A stretch of DNA of 64,000 bases from Falsirhodobacter deserti (lineage in GTDB: Bacteria; Pseudomonadota; Alphaproteobacteria; Rhodobacterales; Rhodobacteraceae). The stretch lies in NCBI RefSeq assembly GCF_004015795.1, contig NZ_ML137218.1, forward strand, positions 1,463,811 through 1,527,810, read 5' to 3'. Numbering within the stretch: position 1 is the first letter of the stretch; each line of letters begins with the position of its first letter. This document shows, in pieces, positions 55,384-64,000 of the stretch. Under the pieces are notes generated by a model. It saw nothing but the letters and a program-made list of their open reading frames with translations, ran no database searches and had not been told where the DNA came from. Both the position numbers and the translations under genes were made by a program.

Positions 55384-56313
55384 TTAGAACCCGTAAACCA
55401 GCGACACGCCCAGCGTGTTGTCGGTGCGGTCTTGCGAGCCGCCACGTGCTTCGTTGTAGTCCGACAGGTAGCTGACGCGGGTGGAGAATGCGTCCGTGAT
55501 CTTGAAGTTCACGCCCAGGTCGTTGTTGACGCGCAGCGCTTCGTCCGAGTTCAGAGCGTCCGTGTCCATCGTGACGAAGACGTTCGGGTTGATCGCCCAG
55601 TAGAAGCGCGACGACAGCACGTAGCCGACCTCGGATTCGCTGCGACCGTCGCCGAACTTCAGGTAGGACTGGCCAACACCGACCTGAACGCGCCATGCAA
55701 GATCTTCACGGTTGAAGATGCGGTAACCCGGACCCACACCGATGAAAGCGTCCTGCTCGACGGTGTTGGCGATGATCTCGGCGCGCTGTGCGTCCGACAG
55801 CAGCGATTCGTCCACGACGCCGAAATAATCTTCAGCTTCGGTGTCGGAAACCTCGTCAGCGAGACCGTCAGTGACCACGCGGCCCATGACGAAGCCGTAG
55901 AAGCGGTCGTTGAAGTCATAGACGCCATCATAGATGCCGTACACCTTTTCCTTCTGCGAGTCTTCGTCGTTCTCTTGGTACTGCATCAGGAAGTTCAGGT
56001 TCTGCGTGAACACGCCGGACTTGTGCGTCAGGCGGGCACCGATGTTTAGGTTTTGCGTTTCATTGTTGCCGGTGTTGCCGGAGTAGCCCAGCGACGCGCC
56101 GCCCGACAGGCCTTCACGAACACCCGGAGCGCCGTAACGGAAAGCGTCGTTCGAACGGTCGAATTGCTGCTGCACGTCGAAGCGCTGCTGGTCGATCTGA
56201 TCACCGATGGAGTTCGGGTTCACGATCGTGTCCGTTGCGCTCTGCGCGAAGGCCGGTGCTGCGATCATCAGAGCCAGCGCGGATGCGCCTGCGATCTTCA
56301 TGCTCTTTTTCAT
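55384..56313 (-). CDS. DUF481-family outer membrane protein
   Basis: A 309-residue beta-barrel-like protein. A signal peptide (MKKSMKIAGASALALMIAAPAFAQ) precedes the mature chain, alternating strands follow, and the chain ends GVSLVYGF with the terminal Phe usual for BAM-inserted barrels. The pattern GASLGYSGNTGNNETQNLNIG near residue 70 is DUF481-like. The function is unknown. It has its own terminator and an upstream region with OmpR-type direct repeats. Confidence 0.88.
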   Translation of the reverse strand: MKKSMKIAGASALALMIAAPAFAQSATDTIVNPNSIGDQIDQQRFDVQQQFDRSNDAFRYGAPGVREGLSGGASLGYSGNTGNNETQNLNIGARLTHKSGVFTQNLNFLMQYQENDEDSQKEKVYGIYDGVYDFNDRFYGFVMGRVVTDGLADEVSDTEAEDYFGVVDESLLSDAQRAEIIANTVEQDAFIGVGPGYRIFNREDLAWRVQVGVGQSYLKFGDGRSESEVGYVLSSRFYWAINPNVFVTMDTDALNSDEALRVNNDLGVNFKITDAFSTRVSYLSDYNEARGGSQDRTDNTLGVSLVYGF

Positions 56314-56516
56314 TCTTCCTGTCCTTTCAAACCGGAGTATCCCCGGGCCATTCGGCCAGCGAGGCGGCTTCTTGATATTGCCAAGAAGAAGAATAGGCGT
56401 GTTGACCTAAGTGACCATGAGCCCCGAGACGGACGAAAAATTTCCGTTAAGCGGGAACCTGTTTTCATCTGCTTAAAATCGGCAATGAACCGCCTGAAAT
56501 CCTCCCAAACGGGAAT

Positions 56517-56556
56517 GTTACCTTACGTTGTGTAAAGGGTGTAACCGTTATGTAAC
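56517..56556 (-). promoter_or_regulatory. GTTACA direct repeats, OmpR/ChvI-type operator candidate
   Basis: On the reverse strand GTTACA occurs at 56551-56556 and 56540-56545, 11 bases apart, with TTTACA close by and GGTAACA in the other direction at 56517. One-turn spacing of hexamers is typical for OmpR-family response regulators such as ChvI. The site lies about 210-240 bases before the outer-membrane gene start. Confidence 0.5.
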
Positions 56557-56644
56557 ACAAAGATCGCCTTCCGACGCTCACGTTACGTTTGCAGGTATCA
56601 GGCCCCGAACGACGTCATGAGACCTTCTTGTTGCCGTGTTGCAA

Positions 56645-56672
56645 CAAAAAACCCGCCATAGCGGCGGGTTTT
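56645..56672 (-). terminator. terminator after nusB (bidirectional)
   Basis: AAAAAACCCGCC, a short loop, GGCGGGTTTT: a 6-bp GC stem flanked by A- and T-runs, so it can work on either strand. It lies five bases after the nusB stop and ends the rib-nusB transcript. Confidence 0.85.
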
Positions 56673-56676
56673 CAGG

Positions 56677-57138
56677 TCAGAAGCGATCCGGCTGGGCCTC
56701 TCGGGCCATGTGATCCAGCACCGCATTGACGAATTTCGGCTCCCGCCCGTCAGGGAAGAAGGCCTTCGCCACATCCACGAACTCGGTGATGACCACCTTC
56801 GGGGGTGTATCGCCAAGCACAAGCTCCGCCCCGGCAGCGCGGAACAAGGCCCGCAGGACCGAGTCGATCCGGTCGATCGGCCACTTCGCCACCAGCGCCC
56901 GGTCGGTCATCTGGTCGATGCGCCCCTGACGCTCCACAGCCTCGGAAACGAGGTGGCGGAAATGGTTCGGCTCGCCCTCGGCCATCTCCTCGCCATCAAG
57001 GATCTCACCGAAGCGGTGCGTTTCGAACTCCCGCACCACGGCTTCGACCGTCTGACCGCGTGCTTCCATCTGGAACAGTGCCTGCACCGCATAAAGACGC
57101 GAGGCGGATTTCATCTGTCGTTTTTCGGCCGGTGTCAT
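56677..57138 (-). CDS. nusB: transcription antitermination factor NusB
   Basis: A 153-residue all-helical RNA-binding factor that acts with NusE in rRNA antitermination. SASRLYAVQALFQMEARG at the N-terminus, IDRIDSVLRALFRAAGAELVL and VVITEFVDVAKAFFPDGREPKFVNAVLDHMA are conserved. It overlaps ribH by four bases and is the last gene of the riboflavin cluster. Confidence 0.95.
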   Translation of the reverse strand: MTPAEKRQMKSASRLYAVQALFQMEARGQTVEAVVREFETHRFGEILDGEEMAEGEPNHFRHLVSEAVERQGRIDQMTDRALVAKWPIDRIDSVLRALFRAAGAELVLGDTPPKVVITEFVDVAKAFFPDGREPKFVNAVLDHMAREAQPDRF

Positions 57139-57674
57139 GCGAGCGTCCCCTCGCCCTTGGCCAGATGCACCTCGTCAGGGCGGAAGCCGATGTTGCGGCG
57201 CGGCGCGGCAAAGCGGCGGCGCAGCGCGATCAGGTGCAGCGCGGCGGCGGCAGCCCCGCCCCCCTTGTTCTGATCAGCCACATCGGCGCGAACTTCGGCC
57301 TGGCGGCGGTTTTCCACGGTCAGGATGCCATTGCCGATGCAGGTGCCCTGCAGGCCCAGCAACGTGATGGCGCGGCTGGAATCGTTGCAAACGGTGTCAT
57401 AATGCGTCGTTTCTCCGCGGATCACGCAACCAAGCGCGACATAGCCGTCAAACTCCGCCTGCCGTTCGCAGATCGCGATGGCAGTCGGAATCTCCAGTGC
57501 GCCCGGCACCTCGATCACTTCGACGGTGGCGCCAGCCTGTTCGGCCGCGGCGCGGGCACCGGCGATCAGGTTGTCGGCGATATCCTTGTAATAGGGCGCC
57601 ACAACGATGGCGAGTTTGACCGGCGCCTCGAAGCTGGGCAGCGGCAGTGAATAATGCTGTTCCGAGGCAGCCAT
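57135..57674 (-). CDS. ribH: 6,7-dimethyl-8-ribityllumazine synthase
   Basis: RibH condenses the ribityl-pyrimidine with dihydroxybutanone phosphate to lumazine. The 179 residues contain VIEVPGALEIPTAIAI, the conserved YVALGCVIRGETTHYDTVCNDSSRA with the active-site histidine, and NGILTVEN. The C-terminal tail (about 20 residues past the usual end) is longer than in E. coli. It lies three bases after ribB. Confidence 0.95.
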   Translation of the reverse strand: MAASEQHYSLPLPSFEAPVKLAIVVAPYYKDIADNLIAGARAAAEQAGATVEVIEVPGALEIPTAIAICERQAEFDGYVALGCVIRGETTHYDTVCNDSSRAITLLGLQGTCIGNGILTVENRRQAEVRADVADQNKGGGAAAAALHLIALRRRFAAPRRNIGFRPDEVHLAKGEGTLA

Positions 57675-57677
57675 CGG

Positions 57678-58778
57678 TCAGTCCTTCCTGATCATGCGGG
57701 TTCCGGCGATGGTGAGGCCGTATGCCTCCAGCCCCACCACTTTCGGAGCCGCCGAATTGGTCAAAAGCGTCAGCGTGTGCAAGCCCAAGGCGGCCAGAAT
57801 CTGCGCCCCGACGCCATAGTTCCGCAACGTCTGCGGCGAAGCCTCGCCCGCAGCGGGCACGGTCTGGCTCAGATCACGCAGGATCACCACCACTCCGCGC
57901 CCTTCCTCGGCCACGGCACGCATCACGGCCGGCACCTCGTCCACACGCTCGGGGGCAAGGCCAAGAACGTCTTCCAGCGGGTTGAGGACATGCACACGCG
58001 TCAGCACAGGCGCGTCGGTGGTAATGTCGCCCTTGATCAGGACGATATGTTCGGCCCCCGTCGGCTCGTCCACGAACAGGCGCATCATCCAGTCACCGCC
58101 GAAGGCGGACTTGACGTGCCGCACCGCGCGTTCCTTCACAAGGTTGTCGTGCCGGCGGCGATACGCGATCAGGTCGGAAATGGTGCCGATCTTCAGCCCG
58201 TGACGCTGCGCAAAGGCCACGAGGTCGGGCAGGCGCGACATGGTGCCGTCATCGTTCATGATCTCGCAGATCACGCCCGAAGCGTTGAGGCCGGCAAGAC
58301 GCGACACGTCCACAGCCGCTTCGGTATGTCCGGCACGAACCAGCACACCCCCGTCGCGGGCCCGAAGGGGGAAGACGTGGCCCGGGGAATGGATGTCGTC
58401 GGCACCCTTGGACGGATCAATCGCCACCGAAACGGTGCGGGCGCGGTCATGGGCGGAAATCCCGGTGGTCACGCCCTCCTTCGCCTCGATCGACAGGGTG
58501 AAGGCCGTTTCGTGCCGGCTGCCGTTCTTCATGCTCATCTGCGGCAGGCCTAGCGCGTCGATCCGGGCCGACGGCAGGGCAAGGCAGATCAGCCCGCGCC
58601 CATGGGTCGCCATGAAGTTGATCGCCGATGGCGTGCACATCTGGGCCGGGATGACCAGGTCGCCCTCGTTCTCGCGATCCTCGTGGTCGACCAGGATGAA
58701 CATGCGCCCGTTGCGGGCATCGTCGATGATCTCCTCGATGCTCGAGATCGCGTCGCTGAATTCGGTTTTTTCGGTCAT
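57678..58778 (-). CDS. ribB: 3,4-dihydroxy-2-butanone-4-phosphate synthase with degenerate RibA-like domain
   Basis: A 366-residue protein. The N-terminal RibB domain is complete: LVDHEDRENEGDLVIPA, HGRGLICLALP, and RAGHTEAAVDVSRLAG. The C-terminal GTP-cyclohydrolase-II-like part keeps HVKSAFGGDWMMRLFVDEPTGAEHIVLIKGD and NYGVGAQILAALGLHTLTLLTN but has no cysteine cluster for zinc. It is therefore unlikely to have RibA activity. GGAGAG precedes the start. Confidence 0.93.
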   Translation of the reverse strand: MTEKTEFSDAISSIEEIIDDARNGRMFILVDHEDRENEGDLVIPAQMCTPSAINFMATHGRGLICLALPSARIDALGLPQMSMKNGSRHETAFTLSIEAKEGVTTGISAHDRARTVSVAIDPSKGADDIHSPGHVFPLRARDGGVLVRAGHTEAAVDVSRLAGLNASGVICEIMNDDGTMSRLPDLVAFAQRHGLKIGTISDLIAYRRRHDNLVKERAVRHVKSAFGGDWMMRLFVDEPTGAEHIVLIKGDITTDAPVLTRVHVLNPLEDVLGLAPERVDEVPAVMRAVAEEGRGVVVILRDLSQTVPAAGEASPQTLRNYGVGAQILAALGLHTLTLLTNSAAPKVVGLEAYGLTIAGTRMIRKD

Positions 58779-58867
58779 GGCACTCTCCGCGGATCGCTTT
58801 GCACATAACTTCAGGGACCCGCGAAGGCCAGAGATGTCAGCCCCGCCTCACGAAATAGGGTGCCCTG

Positions 58868-59464
58868 TCAGCCCCATTCGCGCAGCCTCGCAACATAACG
58901 GGCCATCGTGTCCACCTCCAGGTTGACGCGCTGGCCAAGGGCGGCCTCGTTCCACGTCGTGACCTGCTGGGTATGGGGGATGAGGTTGACGCCGAATTCG
59001 GCGCCCGCAACCTCGTTCACGGTCAGCGAGGTGCCGTTCAGCGCAACCGACCCCTTGGGCGCGATGAACTTCGCCAGCGCTTCGGGGGCGCGGAAGGTAA
59101 GGCGCAGGCTGTCACCTTCGGGGCGAAGATCCACGATCTCTGCCACGCCGTCGACATGCCCCGAAACGATATGGCCGCCCAGTTCATCCCCCACGCGCAG
59201 GGCGCGTTCAAGGTTCAGGCGCTTGCCTTCGGCCCATCCCCCATTCGCGCCGATGCTCGTCACCTCGACCGTTTCGGCCGATATATCGACGTCGAACCAG
59301 TCGGGCCCCAGCTGCACAACGGTCAGGCAAACCCCGTCACAGGCGATGGAAGCGCCGATATCTATGCCGGCCGTATCGTAAGCGGTGCGGATCCGCGCCC
59401 GCAGGTCGCCGCGCCGTTCTGTCGCAACAACCGTTCCGATGTCGGTGATAATTCCCGTGAACAA
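58868..59464 (-). CDS. ribE: riboflavin synthase alpha subunit
   Basis: RibE dismutates two lumazines to riboflavin. The TTG at 59464 gives MFTGIITDIGTV, the invariant start of the family, with GAGGTG upstream; the longer frame open to 60865 is antisense to the capsule gene. The two repeats are visible: DGVCLTVV with DISAETVEVTS, and NGTSLTVNEV with NLIPHTQQVTTW. It ends 89 bases before ribB on the same strand. Confidence 0.95.
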   Translation of the reverse strand: MFTGIITDIGTVVATERRGDLRARIRTAYDTAGIDIGASIACDGVCLTVVQLGPDWFDVDISAETVEVTSIGANGGWAEGKRLNLERALRVGDELGGHIVSGHVDGVAEIVDLRPEGDSLRLTFRAPEALAKFIAPKGSVALNGTSLTVNEVAGAEFGVNLIPHTQQVTTWNEAALGQRVNLEVDTMARYVARLREWG

Positions 59465-59569
59465 GTCTGGCACCTCGCTTTTGTTCTGGGTAACCCTGTT
59501 GACGCAGCGTAACAAGCCTCGGCCTTGCAAAGGAAGCTCCGTTTGAAGAGAATTCAGCCTTGATAAGTC

Positions 59570-60862
59570 ATGCGGCCCACTGACATGTCCAATACTGCTC
59601 GTGTTTTTCTGTTCCTGCAGGGGCCCCACGGGCCGTGGTTCCGGACCCTGGGCCGGGGCATAGCCGCATCGGGCGCGCAGGTCTGGCGCGTGGCCTTCAA
59701 TCCGGGCGATCAGGCTTTCTGGCCAAGGGAGACGCTGATCCCCTTCACGGGCCAACCCGAGGAGTGGCCCGACACCTTCGCCAGCATCGCCGCAGCCAAG
59801 GGCGTGACCGATATCGTGCTTTACGGCGATACCCGGCCCATCCATGCCCGCGCCGTCGAGATCGCCCGCGCCCGCGGCATCACCGTCCACGTGTTCGAGG
59901 AAGGGTATCTGCGCCCGCATTGGGTGACTTATGAACGCGGCGGCTCCAACGGCAATTCGCGGCTGATGGACATGCCCATCGACCAGATGCGCGAGGCGCT
60001 TGCCCGCTGCGACATGGAGCTTCCCGAAGCGCCCGCCCGCTGGGGCGACATGCGCGAACACGTGTTCTGGGGCGCCGCCTACCACTTCTTCGTCATGACG
60101 GGGCGCGGCTATCCCAACTTCCGGCCGCATCGCGACCTGAAGGTGGGCGATGAATTCCTGCTGTATCTGAAGCGCCTGGCCCTGATGCCGCTGCACCACG
60201 TGGAACGCCGCCTGGCCACGCGGCGGATCATGCGCGGGGGCTTTCCTTATCATCTGGTGCTGTTGCAGCTGGAACATGATTCCAGCTTCCGCATGCACTC
60301 CTCCTTCTCCACCATGTCGGAGTTTCTGGAACTGGTGATGGAGGCTTTCGCCACTGGCGCGCCGGCACATCACCACCTTGTCTTCAAGGCCCACCCGCTT
60401 GAGGATAACCGCGCGCCGGTGGCCGATGACGTGAAGCGGCTGGCACGGGAACTGGGGATAACCAACCGCGTGCATTTCGTGCGCGGCGGCAAGCTTGCCC
60501 GCCTGATGAACGATGCCCGCAGCGCGGTCACCGTCAATTCCACCGCCGGACAGCAGGTGCTGTGGCGCGGCCTGCCGCTGGCTGCCCTTGGCCGCACCGT
60601 CTATGGCAAGCCGGAACTTGTGGCCGATCAGCCGCTGGCGCAGTTCTTCGCTTCGCCGCAGCGGCCCGACGGGCGCGCCTATCGCGATTTCCGCCACTAT
60701 CTGCTGGAAACGTCCCAGGTGCCTGGCGGCTTTTATTCCGCGCGGGGACGCCATGCGCTTTTGCGGCAGGTCGTGGACATGATGCTTCAGTCCGAGGACC
60801 CGTATGACGCCCTGCCCTGTGGCAAGTCGGCCCCGCGTCAGCCGCTGCGCGTGGTTCCTTGA
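59570..60862 (+). CDS. kpsS: capsular polysaccharide synthesis/export protein, KpsS-like
   Basis: A 430-residue cytoplasmic protein of the Capsule_synth family. VFLFLQGPHGPWFRTLGRGI, VYGDTRPIHARAVEIARARGITVHVFEEGYLRPHWVTYE and the C-terminal VTVNSTAGQQVLWRGLPLAALGRTVY are typical of KpsS, a Kdo transferase that builds the lipid-linked primer of group 2 capsules. Neither ATG (59570, 59585) has a strong Shine-Dalgarno. It diverges from ribE and begins the capsule cluster. Confidence 0.88.
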   Translation: MRPTDMSNTARVFLFLQGPHGPWFRTLGRGIAASGAQVWRVAFNPGDQAFWPRETLIPFTGQPEEWPDTFASIAAAKGVTDIVLYGDTRPIHARAVEIARARGITVHVFEEGYLRPHWVTYERGGSNGNSRLMDMPIDQMREALARCDMELPEAPARWGDMREHVFWGAAYHFFVMTGRGYPNFRPHRDLKVGDEFLLYLKRLALMPLHHVERRLATRRIMRGGFPYHLVLLQLEHDSSFRMHSSFSTMSEFLELVMEAFATGAPAHHHLVFKAHPLEDNRAPVADDVKRLARELGITNRVHFVRGGKLARLMNDARSAVTVNSTAGQQVLWRGLPLAALGRTVYGKPELVADQPLAQFFASPQRPDGRAYRDFRHYLLETSQVPGGFYSARGRHALLRQVVDMMLQSEDPYDALPCGKSAPRQPLRVVP

Positions 60863-60944
60863 CACGTTTTCGCGATTTAAGGGGTCACATCACGGGCATC
60901 CTAATGTAGTATCCATGAAAAATGCGACCTGAATGGAGCGGCAA

Positions 60945-62075
60945 GTGAAGTCGAACGCAGTGCGGTTGGCCCGGGGGGCCATCCTCGTTACCCTTATGAC
61001 AACGGTCGCAGCGTGTGGGCTTCCCCGCTCCGGCCCGAACAAAAAGGAAATCTTCGCCGGTTCGGTGCAGAACGGCGGGGATTCGTTCATCTTCACCGTA
61101 ACGCCGCAGGTGAACCGGATCATCAACGATCCCACGAATTTCGGCTTCAGTTCCGCCTTCCGCAGCGCGGCAGAGGTGGGGCCGGACACCATTTCCTCGG
61201 GCGATACGCTGACGCTGACGATCTTTGAGAACGTCCGCGACGATCCGCTTCTGGGAAACAGCGGCCAGCGGGTTTCCTCCCTCAGCGAGGTGCAGGTGGC
61301 AGGCGACGGGTTCATCTTCGTGCCCTATGCCGGCCGCATCCGCGCTGCCGGGCAGACGCCGGAAGCGCTTCGCCAGTCCATCACCAATGCGCTGCAGAAC
61401 CAGACGCCCGATCCGCAGGTTCTGGTGCAACGCGTAGCCGGCGATGGCGCCACGGTGTCCGTCACCGGAACGGCGGGCGCTGCGGGCATTTATCCACTGG
61501 CGCAGCCGTCGCGCACGCTTCTTCGCGTTCTGTCGCTTGCAGGCGGTTCGGTCGATGAACCCTCGGCGACGGTGGTGCGGGTAACGCGCGGGAACCAGAC
61601 GGGCACCGTTCGCCTGCAGGATCTTTACGACAACCCTTCGCTTGATATCGCGCTGCGCAATGGCGACGTGATCACCGTCGAACGCGACCGTCGCCGCTTC
61701 ATCGCACTTGGCGCCACCGGCCAATCTGTTGTCCCGTTCGAGCAGGCGGAGATGTCGGCGCTGGAAGCCATTGCGCAGGTCGGTGGCCTTCAAACCAATC
61801 TCGCCGATCCGAAAGGCGTTTTCGTGTTCCGGGATGAGCCGGCCGAAACCGTACGCCAGCTGACGGGCCGCACCGATATCGTGGGCAGCCAGCGTGTGGC
61901 CTATGTTCTGGATCTGACCCAACCTTCGGGCATGTTCCAGGCGCGTGATTTCCGGGTGCAGGATCGCGATACGATCTATGTGACCGAAGCGCCGTTTGCC
62001 CAGTGGACGAAAACCGTTCAGGCCATCCTTGGCACGACAAACGCGGCCAACTCGGTCACCAGAGTCGGTAGGTGA
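60945..62075 (+). CDS. polysaccharide export outer-membrane lipoprotein (Wza/KpsD/BexD type)
   Basis: A 376-residue protein with a lipoprotein signal ending LMTTVAAC-GLPRSG. The export domain has GDTLTLTIFENV and GDGFIFVPYAGRIRAAGQTPEALRQSI; SLBB-like repeats with VTGTAGAAGIYPL and FIALGATGQSVVPFEQ follow. It forms the outer-membrane channel for capsule. The GTG at 60945 has GGAG six bases upstream; an ATG at 60933 is an alternative. It overlaps kpsC by four bases. Confidence 0.88.
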   Translation: MKSNAVRLARGAILVTLMTTVAACGLPRSGPNKKEIFAGSVQNGGDSFIFTVTPQVNRIINDPTNFGFSSAFRSAAEVGPDTISSGDTLTLTIFENVRDDPLLGNSGQRVSSLSEVQVAGDGFIFVPYAGRIRAAGQTPEALRQSITNALQNQTPDPQVLVQRVAGDGATVSVTGTAGAAGIYPLAQPSRTLLRVLSLAGGSVDEPSATVVRVTRGNQTGTVRLQDLYDNPSLDIALRNGDVITVERDRRRFIALGATGQSVVPFEQAEMSALEAIAQVGGLQTNLADPKGVFVFRDEPAETVRQLTGRTDIVGSQRVAYVLDLTQPSGMFQARDFRVQDRDTIYVTEAPFAQWTKTVQAILGTTNAANSVTRVGR

Positions 62076-64000
62076 CGCCAAGGCGCTTGTTCTTCTACAA
62101 TGCGGGTCTGCTTCGGCAGGCCCGCATTCGTCGTATCCTGCAACTGGCGGGGTACGAATTGCGGATCGGCCTTCCTGGCCCCGAAGATGCCGTTGTGGTC
62201 TGGGGGCACAGCCCCGTTGCACGGCGGGGCGAGGCGGCGGCACGGGCCCGCGGTGTGCCCCTGCTGCGGCTGGAGGATGCCTTCCTCCGCTCTGTCCATC
62301 CCGGTCGGGCGCGTCGCTGCGGTCCACTTGGCGTGTTTCTGGACAACACGGTGCATTTCGATGCCAGCCGCCGGTCGTCCATCGAAGCGGCCCTGCACGA
62401 ACCTGCGGAACCTGACCTTCTGGCCCGTGCGGAGGAAGGTATTGCGCGCCTGCGGGCACTGGATCTTAGCAAGTACAACAGTTTCGATCCCGATGCGGCG
62501 CTGCCCGCCCCGGGTTTCGTGCTGGTGGTCGATCAGGTGCGCGGCGATGCCTCCACCCGTGATGCCGGTGACGCCGCTTTCGCGCGGATGCTGGTGGCGG
62601 CGCGGGAAGAACATCCCGGTATGCGAATAGTCGTCAAGGCCCATCCGGAAACGATTGGTGGCCTGCGCGGGGGCCATTTCAGCGATATCGAAACGCTGAC
62701 CACCCCCGTGTCGCCATGGAAGCTGCTGGAGCGGGCACACGCTGTTTATACCGTCTCGTCGCAACTGGGCTTCGAGGCGATCCTTGCCGGTCACCGCCCC
62801 CGGGTTTTCGGTACGCCCTTCTATGCCGGCTGGGGCCTGAGTGTTGACGAAGTGTCCTTCCCCCGACGCAGCGCACGCCCTTCGGTGCAGCAGCTTTTCG
62901 CAGCCGCCATGATCCAGACGCCCTTGTGGCATGATCCGTGCCGCGACCGCCTTTGCACCTTCGAAGAGGCGGTGGACCAGCTTGAGGCGGAAACCCGCGC
63001 CTTCCGCGACGATCGCCACGGCCATGTCGCAACCGGCATGCGCTTGTGGAAACGGAACCGCCTGCAGGCCGTTTTCGGCGGGGAAAAGCCGCTGCGCTTC
63101 GTTCAGGATCCAGCCAAGGCTGCCGCCGAGGCGACCGATCGGGGTGCTGGCCTGCTGATCTGGGCTGGACGGGAACCGGCGGGCCTGTCTGCCCCCGTGA
63201 TCCGACGCGTGGAAGACGGCTTCCTACGCTCCAGGGGGTTGGGGGCGGAGCTGGTGCCCCCCCTTTCGCTGGTCGCCGATGATCTGGGGATCTACTACGA
63301 CCCCTCGCGCGAAAGCCGGTTGGAAAGGCTGATCCTCGCACCGCCGCCAGCGGGGGCCGAAGCTCGGATAGAACGGCTGATCGCAGCGCTGAAGGCGGGC
63401 GGGGTGTCGAAATACAACCTTGGCGGCGCGGTGCCCGACATGCCGCAAGGCCACCGCATCCTGATCCCCGGACAGGTGGAGGATGACGCCTCCATCCGCC
63501 TTGGCGGCGGCACCGTTCGGCGGAACGAGGATCTGCTGAAAGCGGCCCGCGCGGCGCATCCCGATGCCGTCCTCATCTACAAGCCGCACCCCGATGTGGA
63601 AGCTGGCCTGCGCCCCGGCGCGACCGAGGCACGCGACGCCGACATTATTGCGCGAAATGCCGACCCGATGGCGCTGGTTCTCTCCTGCCAGGAGGTCTGG
63701 ACCATGACCTCCCTTCTGGGCTTCGAGGCGCTGCTGCGCGGCCTGCAGGTGACCTGCCTTGGCGCCCCCTTCTATGCCGGCTGGGGCCTGACGCGCGATC
63801 TGGGGCCTGTTCCGTTCCGGCGCGCGCCGCGCCCCTTGTGGCAGGTGGCACATGCCGCGCTCATCGCCTATCCGCGATATTTCGATCCGGTCACCCGCCG
63901 CCCCTGCCCGCCCGAGGTGGTGGCGGAACGGCTGATCCACGGCACCATCCCCCGCCCCGGCCCCGGAAACCGGATGCTGGCCAAGGCGCAGGGGGCGCTG
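62072..64000 (+). CDS. kpsC: capsular polysaccharide protein KpsC (3' end outside window)
   Basis: The frame opens at a GTG overlapping the export-protein stop (GTGA) and stays open to the window end, 643 codons. It has two Capsule_synth repeats: first LLRLEDAFLRSVHPG, LSKYNSFDPD, VVKAHPETIGGL and YTVSSQLGFEAILAG with PFYAGWG; second VRRVEDGFLRSRGLG-like, VSKYNLGG, IYKPHPDVEAG and WTMTSLLGFEALLRG with PFYAGWG. KpsC adds Kdo residues to the lipid primer. It is almost complete. Confidence 0.92.
   Translation, partial: MTPRRLFFYNAGLLRQARIRRILQLAGYELRIGLPGPEDAVVVWGHSPVARRGEAAARARGVPLLRLEDAFLRSVHPGRARRCGPLGVFLDNTVHFDASRRSSIEAALHEPAEPDLLARAEEGIARLRALDLSKYNSFDPDAALPAPGFVLVVDQVRGDASTRDAGDAAFARMLVAAREEHPGMRIVVKAHPETIGGLRGGHFSDIETLTTPVSPWKLLERAHAVYTVSSQLGFEAILAGHRPRVFGTPFYAGWGLSVDEVSFPRRSARPSVQQLFAAAMIQTPLWHDPCRDRLCTFEEAVDQLEAETRAFRDDRHGHVATGMRLWKRNRLQAVFGGEKPLRFVQDPAKAAAEATDRGAGLLIWAGREPAGLSAPVIRRVEDGFLRSRGLGAELVPPLSLVADDLGIYYDPSRESRLERLILAPPPAGAEARIERLIAALKAGGVSKYNLGGAVPDMPQGHRILIPGQVEDDASIRLGGGTVRRNEDLLKAARAAHPDAVLIYKPHPDVEAGLRPGATEARDADIIARNADPMALVLSCQEVWTMTSLLGFEALLRGLQVTCLGAPFYAGWGLTRDLGPVPFRRAPRPLWQVAHAALIAYPRYFDPVTRRPCPPEVVAERLIHGTIPRPGPGNRMLAKAQGAL

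Noticed and set aside
59465-59569. FMN riboswitch before the riboflavin genes
   Set aside because: The short leader before ribE has none of the conserved RFN-element motifs.
59465-60865. Reverse-strand extension of ribE by about 465 codons
   Set aside because: The family starts at MFTGII, a TTG with a Shine-Dalgarno is there, and the extension is antisense to the capsule gene.

Overview
The window is GC-rich alphaproteobacterial chromosome, most probably from the Rhodobacteraceae/Paracoccaceae. Pointers are gcrA, a small ORF plus murA with a TTG start, a DUF2948 gene, an adhI-type formaldehyde dehydrogenase followed by a small cytochrome c and gph, a GAAC-N7-GAAC LexA box and a tandem glycine riboswitch before gcvTHP.

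Left core (1-12.3 kb): the end of thiE overlapping a ThiF/MoeB-like adenylyltransferase; a membrane CHASE4-like GGDEF-EAL protein; tRNA-Ala(CGC); the glycine cleavage operon gcvT-gcvH-gcvP under a tandem glycine riboswitch; a MetR-type LysR regulator with an Fsr-type MFS exporter; an inositol monophosphatase; a Sco copper chaperone.

Genomic island (about 12.36-41.70 kb): the last 27 bases of tRNA-Thr(GGT), plus one flanking base, are repeated exactly at 12359-12386, and a decayed tyrosine integrase lies next to the intact tRNA at 41671-41745. The 29 kb between is accessory DNA. It holds an SOS-peptidase (HMCES/YedK) gene and, beyond a LexA box, an imuB'-'dnaE2 deletion remnant; a zinc-cluster gene split by one in-frame stop; yaeQ; an IS21 element with 5-bp target duplication; an IS110/IS1111-type element with 14-bp subterminal inverted repeats; a duplicated 81-aa gene module; single genes separated by long imperfect palindromes; two LysR/SDR divergent modules; and an eight-gene ABC-transporter/catabolic operon with a divergent RpiR regulator. 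That operon (family-5 binding protein, two ATPases, two permeases, GDPD phosphodiesterase, HAD phosphatase, TIM-barrel sugar isomerase) reads as an uptake and breakdown route for a sugar or glycerol phosphodiester. It is bracketed by roughly 240-bp direct repeats.

Right core (41.7-64 kb): small ORF-murA, DUF2948, hrpB, an aldo/keto reductase, argD-argF, gcrA, a CYP152-type P450 peroxygenase, adhI-cytochrome c-gph, cysK, a DUF481 outer-membrane protein with OmpR-type direct repeats upstream, ribE/ribB-ribH-nusB, and capsule export genes (kpsS-like, a Wza/KpsD-like lipoprotein, kpsC running off the end).

All calls come from reading the sequence and recalling family features. No database search or folding program was run.
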